Shown: positions 23,168 through 34,085 of the stretch, piece after piece | Layout of the letters: each line of letters opens with the position of its first letter | How positions within the stretch are numbered: position 1 is the stretch's first letter | Assembly: GCA_013397795.1 (NCBI GenBank) | Contig: VZTJ01004197.1 | Coordinates: 32,834-96,833, forward strand | Reading direction: 5' to 3' | Source of the DNA: Orthonyx spaldingii | Taxonomy: Eukaryota; Chordata; Aves; Passeriformes; Orthonychidae | DNA: 64,000 nt | Notes under the pieces: generated by a model | Told to the model about the DNA's origin: nothing | The model's database searches: none | What the model saw: only the letters and a program-made list of their open reading frames with translations | Program-made: the position numbers and the translations under genes

Positions 23168-23494
23168 TCACTTCATCTTCTGCTGCGGCATCTGCGGGAT
23201 CTGCTGCTGCTGCTGCTGCTGCTGCACCTGCGGCTTCCCGTGGCAGCCGGAGCCGCCGGAGCTGTGGCAGCCCCCGGAGCTGCCCCCGGAGCTGTGGCAG
23301 CCGCCACCCCCGGAGCTGTGACAGCCGCCACCACCTCCAGAACTGTGGCAGCCGCCACCACCTCCAGAGCTGTGGCAGCCCCCGGAGCTGCCCCCGGAGC
23401 TGTGACAGCCTCCACCACCCCCGGAGCTGTGACAGCCGCCGCTGCTCTGGCGCTGCAGCCGGTGGCACTGGTCCTTCTCCTGGCGGGAGCACAT
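23168..23494 (-). CDS. LOR: Loricrin-like cornified envelope protein, copy 2
   Basis: One coding exon, 108 aa. It is the same protein as the copy at 20484-20813 except for one fewer Gln in the terminal Gln run. The remaining coding differences I found are silent. MCSRQEKDQCHR start, CHSSGG repeats and IPQMPQQKMK end are all kept. The acceptor is CCCCACAG, and exon 1 is about 23896-23940 with donor CAG|GTAAG. AATAAA is the complement of 22990-22995. Near-identity covers roughly 530 bp from the 3'UTR into the intron and stops abruptly about 27 bp inside the intron. The promoters are clearly different. See the gene-conversion finding. Confidence 0.85.
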   Translation of the reverse strand: MCSRQEKDQCHRLQRQSSGGCHSSGGGGGCHSSGGSSGGCHSSGGGGGCHSSGGGGGCHSSGGGGCHSSGGSSGGCHSSGGSGCHGKPQVQQQQQQQQIPQMPQQKMK

Positions 23495-23895
23495 GGTGGT
23501 GTGCTGGGTGACCTGTGGGGACAGAGGAGCTGTCAGGGGCCTTTCCTTCCTGTTCCTGCCCTTCCAGGCAAGACAAAGCTGGGCGTTCCTTTGCCCAGTC
23601 TCAGCCAGATCCCACAATTTTCTTTAAAGCTTGCACTAAATCCTTTTCCCCCACGGGATTGTCCCACCGAAGGTGTTGGGGACACCCAGGCCACGCCTGG
23701 CTTTCCAAAGCGGAGCCATCCTGAGCAAACACCCCAGACCCTCTGTCCAAGTCCCAATCTCTGCTCCCTCTGAACTCCTGGGCTCCCTCCTCACCCACCC
23801 CCTGCTCCCAATGCCCCACAGAACAAACCCCTCCAGGCGTGGTGGTCCAAACCCATCCATCCCCCCAGAGGGTTTCGGAGTCCCCCAGCTCTTAC

Positions 23896-24005
23896 CTGAG
23901 CTGCTGGTGCAGGGAAGAGACGAGGAAGGAATGAGAGGGAATGAGGCTTTCAGGGACAGGAGCACTTTTATACCCTCTCTGCACACCCCACCTGGAGAAG
24001 AAGCA
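23896..24005 (-). promoter_or_regulatory. Promoter and exon 1 of loricrin-like copy 2
   Basis: TATAAAA is the complement of 23966-23972. The upstream element position (23994-24005) is degenerate here. The donor is CAG|GTAAG at 23896/23895. TGACTCA is at 24096-24102. Confidence 0.75.
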
Positions 24006-24009
24006 CCTC

Positions 24010-26510
24010 CCTGTCCCACAGCTCTGCCCGTTCATTTAATTCGCCGATGGCTTTTTTTTTATTTTTTTGCCTCCCCATTCCTCGGGCTCCTGGGGTGACT
24101 CACCTGATCCACGCTGGGATTGCCTCTCCTTATAGGTCGCCTTTCCTGTCCACAGAAATTTAATTGCCGGCTCTGCCCGCGCAGAGCTGGGCTGGGGGAG
24201 TCGTGTGGGTGGCCCCGGTTTCCCCAGGTCGGGTTTGGTGTTGATCACACCCGGGGAGTGCTCTGGGCTCAGGGGGGGAAATGATGCCTCATCCCTAAAT
24301 CACAACATCCTTCCAGAATTGTCCTGAGGTTCCCTAGGCCTGCAACGCCCCTGAAAACTGAGATGGGCCTGGAAGTACCGACAACAGCTTTGGGAAGGGA
24401 GAAAATTCTTCCTTAGCGGGAATTCCCTCCGTGCTGGGCACTGGTGAGGGGAACGTCCAGTGCTGTGTCCAGGTCTGGGTCTGCATGGCAAGAGGGGCTG
24501 GAGTGAGTCCAGAGAAGGGAACAGAGCTGGGAAAGGGGCTGGAGCAGCAGGAGAAGGGTCTGGAGAACTCCTGAGGGAGCTGTGGGGGCTCAGCCTGGAG
24601 AAGAGGAGGCTCGAGGGGACCTTCTGGCTCTCCACAGGACGTTCAGGCTGGAATCTGGAAGAATTTCTTCCTGGAAAGGGCAGTCAGACTTTAGAAGGGA
24701 TTGGCCAGGGAGGTTTGGAGTCCCCATCCCCATCCAAGGAAGACCTGGACGTGGCCCTCAGTGCTCTGGGCTGAGTGACGAGGTAAGGATCGGGCACAGG
24801 TTGGATTTGGTGGTCTGGGAGCTCTTTTCCAGCCTCAGGGATTCTGGGATTTGCCTGGAATCACTGCTGGCTCGTTCCTCTTAGAACCAGTCAGAACACG
24901 GTGGGGCGATGGAGAAACTCCAAGGTTTCTGCTGTTGCCAGGAGGACCACAAGCAGCTGGAATTCTTTTTTTTTGGAAGGGATAAGCCCTGCCCTGGGTA
25001 GCGATCCAGGATTAGCAAGGTGCTTAATTATGTGGTTGACTCTCAGCCCGGGAATAATTCCGGAGCCTCCGTGCCGTGGTTTTTTTCGAGGTGAGCGGCT
25101 CTGGTGCTGCCACGCGGAGGAGAAGGGATCCCCTGGGAGCCCTCGGCCTCACACGGAGGGTGCCACGTTGTGGGGAACTGGCAGACCCCGGAGACTTTCT
25201 CCAAAGGTGTAGGAACATCCTTTTTGCATTTTCCTTGATCCCCAATTAGCTGCTAATTGGCCAGCAAATCCTGGTGTTATTCTGACGTGTGCACAGCCCC
25301 ACACGGAGAGCTCATGGCAGGCAATAATTTGGGATACTCCCTGTACCTTTCTGCTGCGTGGGCTGGGAATTCTTTGGGACCACGGAGCTTGTTTGGCCCT
25401 TTTCTGCCACTGCTTATGGAAGACATTTCAATCATTAAATTAAGTAAACAAAGGCTGAAATCCGTATTTTCCGATCTGGGAACTGCCGTGGTTTTTGTCA
25501 GTGTGAAAAGGCTTGGAAAACTGAGTGGGAAATATTTATCTTCCTCCCTGCCTTTGATTTATCTTTGTCCACGTTAATTAAGATTTTATGGAGACCACAG
25601 GGAGACGGACGCTGAGTGGTTCCTGCAATCCAAATCCACATTTGCTGGTACCCAAACACAGAGGATTTTGGGAAAGGTGGGAGCACAAGGCAGGTGAAGG
25701 GACCAGGTGAGCAACCTGGAGCTTTTTTTGTATTGCTAAACTTCTGTCATGATCTAGAACAGTGTCAGGGCAAACTGTTCTAGACTTGTGCCTGGGTTTG
25801 GTCGCTGCTCTTTAACTGGATTTTGTTCTGGCCTCAGCAGAAACGTGGTCAATGATCTCTGGGAAAAAAGACTTGAAGGAATTTTTGACTCTTGGCATCG
25901 CCCTGTGTTCAGTCCCTCGTGTTTTAATTGCTCTGAGTTTGTTAACAATGGGCACCTCTACATTTTGTGGTTGGCCACTTTCATGTGCCTTGAAAATGGG
26001 TTTTGAAATGGGGGGCTCAAGGCAAATTCCAGAGTGGGACAAGGAACCTTCTGGAGTGATCCCTGCTCCAAAAACAGGGAGTGAGCTGCTGCCTGCACCC
26101 TTTTCAGCAATGCCAGAAATTTCTGATCCTCCTGACGCACTCGAGAACCATCTTATCAAGGTAACATCCATTTCATGAATGGCAATACCAGAGCAATAAA
26201 TTACCCAATTCGTTTTAATTACAAGTTGAGAAGAAATTTAGCAGCTCGTTGTGTAAGGATTGTGCACCGCCCCTGGCGCGACCCAGAGCTCTGGCAGGGC
26301 TGGGCACAGCGTTTCTAGAAAGGCTGGCTGGGGGTTTGCCACCAGAGCGTGGAGGTACCTCCCCCAAGGGTGACGTTTTGGGGCCAAATGGCAAAAAAAA
26401 GGGGGTTCTTCATCTACAGGACTCTTTGGTTCAAAACCTCTCCCAAACTCCAACTTGTGGTGGCTCAAATGTAGTCACAGACTGATCCAGAGACAACTGT
26501 GCCAGCATGA
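24010..26510. other. Intergenic region between loricrin-like copies 2 and 3
   Basis: A CR1 copy lies at 24440-24862. The rest is AT-richer with no recognised exon. Confidence 0.5.
24440..24862 (+). mobile_element. CR1 LINE 3' region
   Basis: Sense CR1 from AGAGGGGCTGGAGTGAGTCC through GCTGGAGCAGCAGGAGAAGG and GGAAAGGGCAGTCAGACTTT to the end CAGCCTCAGGGATTCTGGGA. Confidence 0.9.
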
Positions 26511-26676
26511 ACAGAGTTTATTTCAGCACCCACAGAGAAGCTCAGGAAGGTTACAGGACTCCCAGGGGAGGGGAAGGACACATTTTCCTTGGCAATTGCT
26601 AGGGACACGCAAAGCTTTCCGAACTCGACACAAGATCCGGGACATTGCTGTGGATCACCCGCGGGTGATGGGGCGA

Positions 26677-27281
26677 TCACTTCATGTTCGAGGACACTTG
26701 GTAGATTTGTTGTTGGCACTCCGGCGGCTTCCCATGGCAGGATCCCCCGCTGCTCCCGTGGCACCCGGATCCGCCGCTGCTACCGTGGCACCCGGATCCG
26801 CCGCTGCTCCCGTGGCACCTGGATCCGCCACTGCTACCGTGGCACCCGGATCCGCCACTGCTCCCGTGGCATCCAGATCCGCCACTGCTACCGTGGCAAC
26901 TGGATCCCCCACTGCTCCCGTGGCACCCGGATCCGCTGCTCCTGTGGCAGCCGGATCCGCCACTGCTCCCGTGGCACCCGGATCCGCTGCTNNNNNNNNN
27001 NNNNNNNNNNNNNNNNNNNNNNNNNNNNNNNNNNNNNNNNNNNNNNNNNNNNNNNNNNNNNNNNNNNNNNNNNNNNNNNNNNNNNNNNNNNNNNNNNNNN
27101 NNNNNNNNNNNNNNNNNNNNNNNNNNNGGCAGCTGGACCCGCCCCTGCTCCCGTGGCACCCGGATCCGCTGCTCCTGTGGCAGCCGGATCCGCCACTGCT
27201 CCCGTGGCACCCGGATCCGCTGCTGTGGCAGGAGGACGGCTCCTGCTGGTGGCACTGGTCCTTGTCCTGGCGCGAGCACAT
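26677..27281 (-). CDS. LOR: Loricrin-like cornified envelope protein, copy 3 (gap inside)
   Basis: The N-terminal part (complement of 27128-27281) starts MCSRQDKDQCHQQEPSSC. The C-terminal part (complement of 26677-26991) is a run of CHGSSGGSG units ending CHGKPPECQQQIYQVSSNMK. Between them is a 136-bp N run. Real sequence on the two sides totals 469 nt, so the missing piece must be 2 mod 3, whereas the N run is 1 mod 3. The apparent frameshift is therefore a gap-length artefact, not a pseudogene. The repeat is CHGSSGG rather than CHSSGG, so this copy is older than the other two. The poly(A) signal is the complement of 26517-26522. A CR1 fragment sits in its intron. Full length unknown. Confidence 0.82.
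26992..27127. other. Assembly gap in loricrin-like copy 3
   Basis: 136 Ns inside the CHGSSGG-coding repeat. Confidence 0.99.
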
Positions 27282-27334
27282 GGTTGGAGACCTGCTGGGA
27301 AAACTCATCCATGAGTGAAGGCAGCGACCAAGGA

Positions 27335-27502
27335 CACTGGAAGTGTCCAAGGCTGGGATGGACAGGGTTTGGAGCGACCTGGGATAGTGGGAGGTGTCCC
27401 TGCCCATGGCAGGGAGTGCAGTGAGCTGCTTTGAAGGTCCCTTAGAACCCAAACCATCCCATGATTCCATGAATCCATGATGCCATGATTCCATGATTCT
27501 AA
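27335..27502 (+). mobile_element. CR1 LINE 3' end in an intron
   Basis: Sense CR1 end (AGGCTGGGATGGACAGGGTT, then CCCTTAGAACCCAAACCATC) finishing in ATTCCATGATTCT-type octamers. It lies in the intron of loricrin-like copy 3, opposite to the gene. Confidence 0.9.
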
Positions 27503-27794
27503 GCCAAGTTCTTGAAGAAGAGAAGAGTTATCGCTGCACATCTGCCCGTGGTGGCCTCTTTGGGCAAGCCTCTCTCTTACACATCAGAGAGAAGTTAAAA
27601 GAGAAGAGCTGGACAGACTCCAGAGGAAGACCTGCAGCGTACTCAGCCACCTGAGGCAGGAATTTTTACGTTTTCCTACTTGGCAGAAGAACTGAGATGG
27701 AGACAGGACGTGGAGGAGAAGTGCCCAAGAGCTCAGGATTGGGGAGAAGCCGGAAAGCATTAAAAGCGCAAAAGTCTGATGGATCTGGACTCAC

Positions 27795-27905
27795 CTGGGT
27801 GAGAAGGAGCTCGAGAGGAGACGCTGAGGAGCTGAGATGCTGAGGAGAAACGGGCAGCGAGGGTTTTTATAGCCCGGCCCAGGCTTCTCCTCCGGAAACG
27901 AGATG
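27795..27905 (-). promoter_or_regulatory. Promoter and exon 1 of loricrin-like copy 3
   Basis: TATAAAAA is the complement of 27864-27871. The shared element (27894-27905, degenerate CATCTCGTTTCC) is 22 bp upstream. Exon 1 ends at donor CAG|GTGAGT (27795/27794). TGACTCA is at 27980-27986. Confidence 0.8.
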
Positions 27906-27989
27906 GGGCCCCACTGGAGGGACCTGATTGCTCAGCACGCCGAGCACTCTGCTAATTGGGAGTTTTTGCACTGCTGTTTTGACTCACGG

Positions 27990-29715
27990 AGCAGATCAAT
28001 ATCCCAACATTCCTCTTGTTACTCCATAAAAATGCTAATTGCCCACCACGCCTGGCTGGGCCGGGGTGCGGGGCCAGGGAGGGTTCGGGATGGTTTTTAT
28101 GGCCTTTGACTACGTTTACCTGTTCCTTGTGCCCAAAACCCAAACTGGGAAGGGACAGATGTTCGAGGGTGGGAAGGTGGGGTCGTGGGGTGGGACTATG
28201 GGGTTGTAAAGGGAACCCAAAAATAAAAGGGGAAGGGAACAAAAAGGTGGTGCACAGTAAAAATGAACGTATTTGAACAGGGGGTAGCATCAAAGAAGCA
28301 CCAAAAATTCTGAGTAAAACCAGCAAAAAAGCTCTAAAAGAAGGGTTGGAATTTTCCAAGCCAGTCCTTTCTTTGCTCAAAGGCTTTTAACACAAACAGA
28401 AGGAATTTAAAGCTCCATAGGAACATCCAGGCAGGAGGGAGAAGACATTGGGATCTGCATCTTCGTTGATTTAAGGCTCTGCTTTGGGGACAAAAGTGTC
28501 TTTCTGCCCATGGAGAGCTCCAGGCCTGATCCCCTGCAGGACTCTAGAGGCCACTGTGATATTAAAAATAGCCTGGATTGAATTAAAACTCCTTGGTCTC
28601 CAGTGGAGCTGAATCACTTGGAATTGATAGATGAGGAAATCCGTACGCGACTCGGGCTGTTTCACAAACGTTGGGAGAACGAAAATCCTTGTGAAACTCA
28701 TTATTCACGATTAATTACCGCCCTGATTCCATGGATGGGGATAAACCTGTTCCATCGTTTGTCTCGGCGATAGAGACAAGCACCGGAGCAGGGCCCGGGG
28801 GCACCGGGGCCCACGTATGGGGCAGGACGGTGTTGACCCTGCAGTTGGCGTCTGCATCCCCTACAAAGCTCCTGCTCCTTGGGAGAGGCATCCCTGGGTC
28901 CATTGATACCATTCTGAGTGGGCACTGGCTTTTTTGGGGGCAATTTGTTGGCTTTCTGAAGGAATTGCCTTTGCAGAGGTTGGCAAGGGAGGCTTGGGGC
29001 AGTGCCAGGCCGTGTTGGCAGCCCCTGGGTATCCATCCCTAAAACCCCCACCCTGCACCTGCTTTTCTCCTTATCCTGCAGGAGAAATCCCCACCACTAA
29101 TCCTGGGAAGTGGCTGGCTCTGCCGTGTGCCACATCCTGACGCCAGGAGGGGATGGAGGCTCTCACCTGGCTTAGGTGAGGTGCCAGGAGCCTCCGAGGC
29201 CGCGGTGCCGTGACTCACGGCGGCCTCCAGATCCCTGCTTTGCTCCAGAAATCCTCCCAGGGGATTCCTCTCGCAACCCTACCAGACCTTAGCAGGAATT
29301 TGGGGCCTTTCACCCTGTTAAAGCCATTTCCAAATCCTCTTCCTGCCTTTTTGCCCAGGGCTTTTTTTCCGGAGGTTTCTGGTGCAAGTCCAGCTGTGCC
29401 CGTTGCCTCATCGTGCCAGGCAGACCCTCTCCTTTCCCCCCTTCTGATGAAATGTAAGTTTTTTTTTTTACATGACTTTATGAATATTTAATTACCCTCT
29501 TGCATAAACACGCCGTGATGAAAACTGTTACTTCCCAACCAGGAAATTGCCTGGAGTGGGAATGAGGAGCCGCCAGGTGGAATCAACGCGGGGCCTCCTT
29601 GTGAGGGCGGCCGAGGCCGCTGCAAACCCAGCTTTGGCCACAAGAAGGAACAGAAGCCACTCAGAGGGATGAAGAGGAGAAAAAAACACGGGTGCAAGGC
29701 GGGTTTGAGCCAGGG
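27990..29715. other. Intergenic region, no gene seen
   Basis: Mixed unique sequence with TGACTCA at 29211-29217. No recognised exon or clear CR1. Confidence 0.45.
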
Positions 29716-29903
29716 TTTTTTATTGCCTCCACATCTGCTGTGAAATCAGGGGAGGAACATTTAAAATTTCACAGCGACAGCGGGTCACACCTTCAGAGCG
29801 CGTTACAAGCAGAGGGACAGAGCAGAGATGGGTGACAGCGCAGGACAGGGACACGGGGCCAGAGGCACAAGTTTCCTCGGTTTCCCCTCACTCCTCACGT
29901 CCT

Positions 29904-30764
29904 TTACTTGATCTTCCGGGCTGGCACTTTGCAGATCTGCTTCTGCTGCTGGCGGGGGATGCCCTTGGCCACGGGCACACAGCCCTGCTGCACCGGAGGG
30001 GGACAGGGACAGGGACAGACCTGCACCGGAGTGGGACAGGGACAGACCTGCACTGGAGGGGGACAAGTCTGCACAGGAGGACAGGTCTGCACAGGAGGAC
30101 AGGTCTGCACTGGGGGGGGACAGATCTGCACTGGAGGGGGACAGGTCTGCACTGGGGGGGGACAGGTCTGCACTGGGGGGGGACAGGTCTGCACTGGGAT
30201 GCTCTGCACAGGCTTCCCACAGCACGGCTTCCCGCCCTGGGCCCCTGACCCGTGGCACCTCTCGGAGCACACGGACCTCCCGTAGCCCTGGCACCCCCCA
30301 GATCCCCCGTAGGTGTACGTGGGCCTCCTGACGCAGCTGGAGCCGCCGCCGTGGCACGAGCCCGAGGAGCCCTGGCACCTCTCGGAGCACACGGACCTCC
30401 CGTAGCCCTGACCTGCCCCGGAGGAGCCCTGGCACCTCTCAGAGCACACAGACCTCCCATAGCCCTGGCATCCCCCCGATGCCCCGTAGCTGTACGTGGG
30501 TCTCCTGACGCAGCCGTGGCACGAGGAGGAGGAGGAGCTGGAGTAGCCATGGCAGCGCTCGGAGCAGCGGGGCTGCCGGTAGCCGTAGTGCCGGTAGTCG
30601 TGGCCCCTCATGCCCTCCACGCCCTCGCCGTCGCAGCCCGAGGAGCAGCAGTTGGCGTAGCCGTAGCGGAACGGGGTGCGCCGCGTGTCCAGCCACGATC
30701 CCGAGGGGTCGTACCAGGTGGAGTTCAGGTTGAAGTAGGATTCTCTTCCAGAGGAGTAAATCAT
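29904..30764 (-). CDS. EDC protein with Tyr/Gly/Cys repeats and a Pro-Cys-Val-Gln tail
   Basis: One coding exon, 286 aa, the largest intact EDC protein here. Residues 1-60 are unusual for the cluster (MIYSSGRESYFNLNSTWYD..., aromatic and less repetitive). Residues about 60-185 contain GYGRSVCSERCQG (three times or more) and VRRPTYTYGGSGGCQ-type units. Residues about 190-265 are about a dozen CPPPVQT-type repeats, and the end is QQQKQICKVPARKIK. The acceptor is probably CCCAG just upstream (+ strand 30786-30788), and exon 1 starts at 31163. AATAAA is the complement of 29719-29724. It looks like a structural envelope protein, combining a Tyr-rich half with the proline-cysteine repeats of the genes at 51-57 kb. 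I do not recognise a published symbol with confidence. Confidence 0.88.
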   Translation of the reverse strand: MIYSSGRESYFNLNSTWYDPSGSWLDTRRTPFRYGYANCCSSGCDGEGVEGMRGHDYRHYGYRQPRCSERCHGYSSSSSSSCHGCVRRPTYSYGASGGCQGYGRSVCSERCQGSSGAGQGYGRSVCSERCQGSSGSCHGGGSSCVRRPTYTYGGSGGCQGYGRSVCSERCHGSGAQGGKPCCGKPVQSIPVQTCPPPVQTCPPPVQTCPPPVQICPPPVQTCPPVQTCPPVQTCPPPVQVCPCPTPVQVCPCPCPPPVQQGCVPVAKGIPRQQQKQICKVPARKIK

Positions 30765-31162
30765 GTTGGGGCTGGAGGGAAAAACCTGGGAGAGAGACGG
30801 GTTGGTGTCAGCATCTCCTTTGATTCCATTTAATTTCCCATAAAGCCGTGCATGGGCTTATCCCGAGAGCCTGGATCCAGAGGAAACTCCTGCAGTTGCC
30901 CAACACTGGTCAGATTACATCCAAATCCTCTTTCTGGCCTTCCCTTTCAATTTTTTTCCCCTCCAGGAACAAAACCAACCACAAGGCACCACAGCACGTG
31001 GTGGCACCGCTGTAAATCCCACCCTCAGGTCCCTCAAGAGCTTCTCCCGTGGCTCAGCCCATCACCCCTGGGAGCAGAGCGTGGGCTGAAGGTCCAGGTG
31101 TGACCTCCCAAATCCAGACCCCCATCCAAGAATAGACCCGGCTGTTCCGGGCTGAGCCTCAC

Positions 31163-31267
31163 CAGTTCTCAAACGAAGGCAGGCGCTGCCCAGGGGAGCA
31201 GAATGTGAGAGGCCAAGGGGCCGAGGGCTTTTATAGAGCTCCGAGGGTTCCCCTGCACATGAAACAC
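31163..31267 (-). promoter_or_regulatory. Promoter and exon 1 of the Tyr/Gly/Cys EDC gene
   Basis: TATAAAA is the complement of 31229-31235. A degenerate form of the shared element (GTGTTTCATGT) is near 31257-31267. The donor is GTGAGG at the complement of 31157-31162. TGACTCA is at 31352-31358. Confidence 0.75.
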
Positions 31268-31699
31268 GCAGCAGGAACGAGGATTAAATTATTTATTGGC
31301 AAAACATCTCCTCCATTTGGATGCTCTTCCCGGTGCTTGGCATGTTCTGCTTGACTCACGATTTCTGATAAGCATCTTTTAATTATAACATCGGTCCCCA
31401 GCGGGGCACATAAAAGACTGACATGGCCCAAGCCACACTCTGTCTGTGTGAGACAGGTAATAAAGGACTTATTCACCCTCTCCAGGGGACCGGGACACTG
31501 CCGGGTGACCTGTGAGTCAGGAGCCGAGCTGGCACAGCTCTGAGCCGGCCCGCGAGGAGCATTTCCAGGTGAAGCACAGGCAGGTGATGGGAAGAGCCAG
31601 CTCAGAGTCACCAGAAGCAAATTGTGCTCGTTGGGTTTCGGTGATGAAGGGAGCAAGGGCGGGGTGGGCCTGACGCAGGTTTTCCAGGGAATTTCTGGC

Positions 31700-31835
31700 T
31701 GCCTCATCCCTGGAAGTGTCCGAGGGCTGGTTGGACAGGGCTGGGGTAGTGGAAGGTGTCTCTGCCTGTGGGAGCTGGAATGAGATGATCCTTAGGGTCC
31801 CATCCGACTCAAACCATTCCGTGATTCTGTTTCTT
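31700..31835 (+). mobile_element. CR1 LINE 3' end
   Basis: Sense CR1 (GGCTGGTTGGACAGGGCTGG, GTGGAAGGTGTCTCTGCC) ending CAAACCATTCCGTGATTCTG. Confidence 0.85.
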
Positions 31836-31879
31836 CTCTATTTCTGCATTCCAGACTTTCTCCCCTCACCCCATCCCCA

Positions 31880-31938
31880 AAATGGTCATTTGAGGTCCCT
31901 CCCAACCCAACCCATTCCATGACTCCACGATTCTGAGT
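31880..31938 (+). mobile_element. CR1 LINE terminal fragment
   Basis: A second CR1 end (GAGGTCCCTCCCAACCCAAC, CCATTCCATGACTCCACGATT) just downstream of the first. Possibly a nested or duplicated terminus. Confidence 0.7.
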
Positions 31939-33471
31939 GTGGTGATGGTTCCATCCCAATTTCTGCGGTGTTTTTGGCACAGCCTCCCACAGCAGCCTTG
32001 GGGTTGAGCTGGTGGAGGCTTGGACTGGGTGGATGAACCACGTGGGGGTGAAAAAGTGGCTGATTCTGGTGCTGGTGCTGTTTAACACCTCCAGCAAAAC
32101 CCTGGATAATGGAACGGACTTGGAAAATCCTCGGGTGGCACCGAATTGGGGCGAGCGGCTGGAATTCCTGGAGGAACGGTCCTGTGGCTGGGATGGGGTA
32201 ACTGGGAGGGGGTAACTGGGATGGGAGGGCTGGTGAAAAGCAGCTTGGAAGATAAACTGGACCAAACAGGACCTGGAAGTGAGGGCTGAGCTGGCCCTTG
32301 GTCTGTGGGCTCTGAGTCACCTCACAGGGAACTGGGAAAAGGCTGGGAAGAAAACCCCTGATGAAAAAAAAGGGCTCTCCTAAGTTAAATTTCACAGGTA
32401 AGTGTTTTTTTATTTGGCTAAAATTAGAAGTGAGCAAAAATAAATCGTTGTGGTGAAGAAAACGAGGATGAATTTCCTTTTTTCCTTTCCGGCTCTCCGC
32501 GGTGGTTGTGTGAGGACACGCCGGGGCGATGCTGAGGCAACACAGAGAAATTAAATTATGTATTTTAATGCACTTTGTGGGAGGGTTTTCTGGCAAAGTG
32601 AGGGAGAAGGAGCAGGTTCCCCGTGTGCCTGCAAGAGCCTGGCCTGCAGCGTCCTGCAGGAGTGAAAAGGCATCCCAGGCATGCACAGCCACACCTCCTG
32701 TGCCGGGACACGCGCTCATTATGGTAATTAGCATTCAAATGAGGCTGTCCTCCCCGTGCACTGCTTCTATCCGGGGGATGGAGGTGCTGGCACAGCCACA
32801 GAGCAAATGTTTGCGCCTGGATCTGTCCCTCCCGAGGTGCTGGGGTGGGCAAACCACGGTGGGGAGGGTTTTCCACCGCCCAGCCTGGTGAGAGCACTGC
32901 AGCCAGAGCTGAAAGCCTCACGTGTGAACCGCGATTCTGGTTTTAGATGTGCGAGTTTCCCTGTGAGGGTTTTAATGGCTTTCAACACCTTCCCGTTGTA
33001 ACGCTGGTGATGTCTGTGGGGGTAAGAAATAAAGGAACCAGGTGTCTGCTAAATATTTTTCAACTTTATTCGTGAATACACGGGGGGGGGGAGATAAAAT
33101 TGCAGGAGTCCTTGATGTTCCTGCCGTCACAGTGATTCCTTTTTTCCCGGTAAAGTCCTGGTGCTGCTTCCAAACAGCCTGGAAATCACAGTCCAGCGAA
33201 GCCCCGGGAGAAATCCACGGCAGCTCCTCCATCTCCAAGCGCTCCTCGGCAGGGGGAAAACCCAGCTGCCCTTCCCCAGGGAAAACCGAAGCCTGGCGGG
33301 GGAGGGAGGACGCTGGGAATTTAAAGTGTCGGTGCTGGGGCCGAGCAGGGCATTGCAGACCCCAAATGTGATGTGCAAAGAGCAGCAGCGAGCCCCGAGC
33401 GGAGGCGGGAGCATCCTTTGGGCAGGGGGCGAAGCCACGAGCTGGGGAGGGGTCCCGGCCCCTGCCTGGGC

Positions 33472-34074
33472 TCAGTTCTTCACGCAGAGCGGCAAGAGAG
33501 TGACCTGCTTTTGCTGCTGGTGGCCAGGGTGTGGTGGCAGGGGGACAGCGGCCGGGCAGCAGCGCTGGACGGGCCGGGGGCAGCAGGGCACGGGCCGGGG
33601 GCAGCGCTGGGTGCAGGGGCAGCGATGCTGCAGCGGCCGGGGCTGCAGGACCACCGGGGGCTCCTCATCCTCCTCGGGACTCTGCTCCACTCGCCTCCTG
33701 GGCTTCCCGCAGGAATCCGGCTCGGGGCAGGGCGGGCACGGGCGGTGCTGCTCCAGCGGCCGGCGGTGGATCTTCACGGGCGGGGGGCACACGGGGGGCA
33801 CCGGGCTCACCTCCACCCGCCGCCGGGGCTTGCAGCTCTGCGGGGGTGGGCAGCAGCCGGGCTGCGGTGGGCACAGCTGGCCGGGGTGGCAGCCCTGGGG
33901 AGGGCTCTGGCAGGAGCCCTCAATGTCGTGGCTGAGGCTGCCGGGGTGCTGGCAGGGCTCGGGGGAGTCGTGGCAGTGCCCGGTGGTGGAGCTGGGCCAT
34001 GTCCAGCCCTTCTGGGCACAGCCCGAGGGGTGCTGGCACAGGTCGTGGTCGGTGCCGCCTTTCTGGTAGAGCAT
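33472..34074 (-). CDS. Pro/Cys-rich EDC protein, 200 aa
   Basis: One coding exon. It starts MLYQKGGTDHDLCQHPSGC, contains many CPPP, CPRPV and CCP motifs, two copies of a KPRRRVE motif (about residues 81-88 and 127-134), a short acidic patch EEDEEPP (about 138-144), and ends HPGHQQQKQVTLLPLCVKN. The Gln/Lys-rich end suggests transglutaminase cross-linking. It does not resemble its neighbours closely except in composition and the tail. The ATG is 1 nt inside exon 2: the acceptor CCCCAG is the complement of 34076-34081. Exon 1 starts at 34655. AATAAA is the complement of 33065-33070, giving an unusually long 3'UTR of about 400 bp. I do not recognise a symbol. Confidence 0.85.
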   Translation of the reverse strand: MLYQKGGTDHDLCQHPSGCAQKGWTWPSSTTGHCHDSPEPCQHPGSLSHDIEGSCQSPPQGCHPGQLCPPQPGCCPPPQSCKPRRRVEVSPVPPVCPPPVKIHRRPLEQHRPCPPCPEPDSCGKPRRRVEQSPEEDEEPPVVLQPRPLQHRCPCTQRCPRPVPCCPRPVQRCCPAAVPLPPHPGHQQQKQVTLLPLCVKN

Positions 34075-34085
34075 CCTGGGGCAGA

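Larger units (their letters stand above)
31270..33060. other. Intergenic region, no gene seen
   Basis: Two short sense CR1 ends are listed separately. AP-1-type sites are at 31513-31519 and 32313-32319. No exon recognised. Confidence 0.5.

Noticed and set aside
26677..27281. Loricrin-like copy 3 as a frameshifted pseudogene
   Set aside because: The frame changes only across the N run, whose length is arbitrary. Promoter, splice sites, both protein ends and poly(A) signal are intact.
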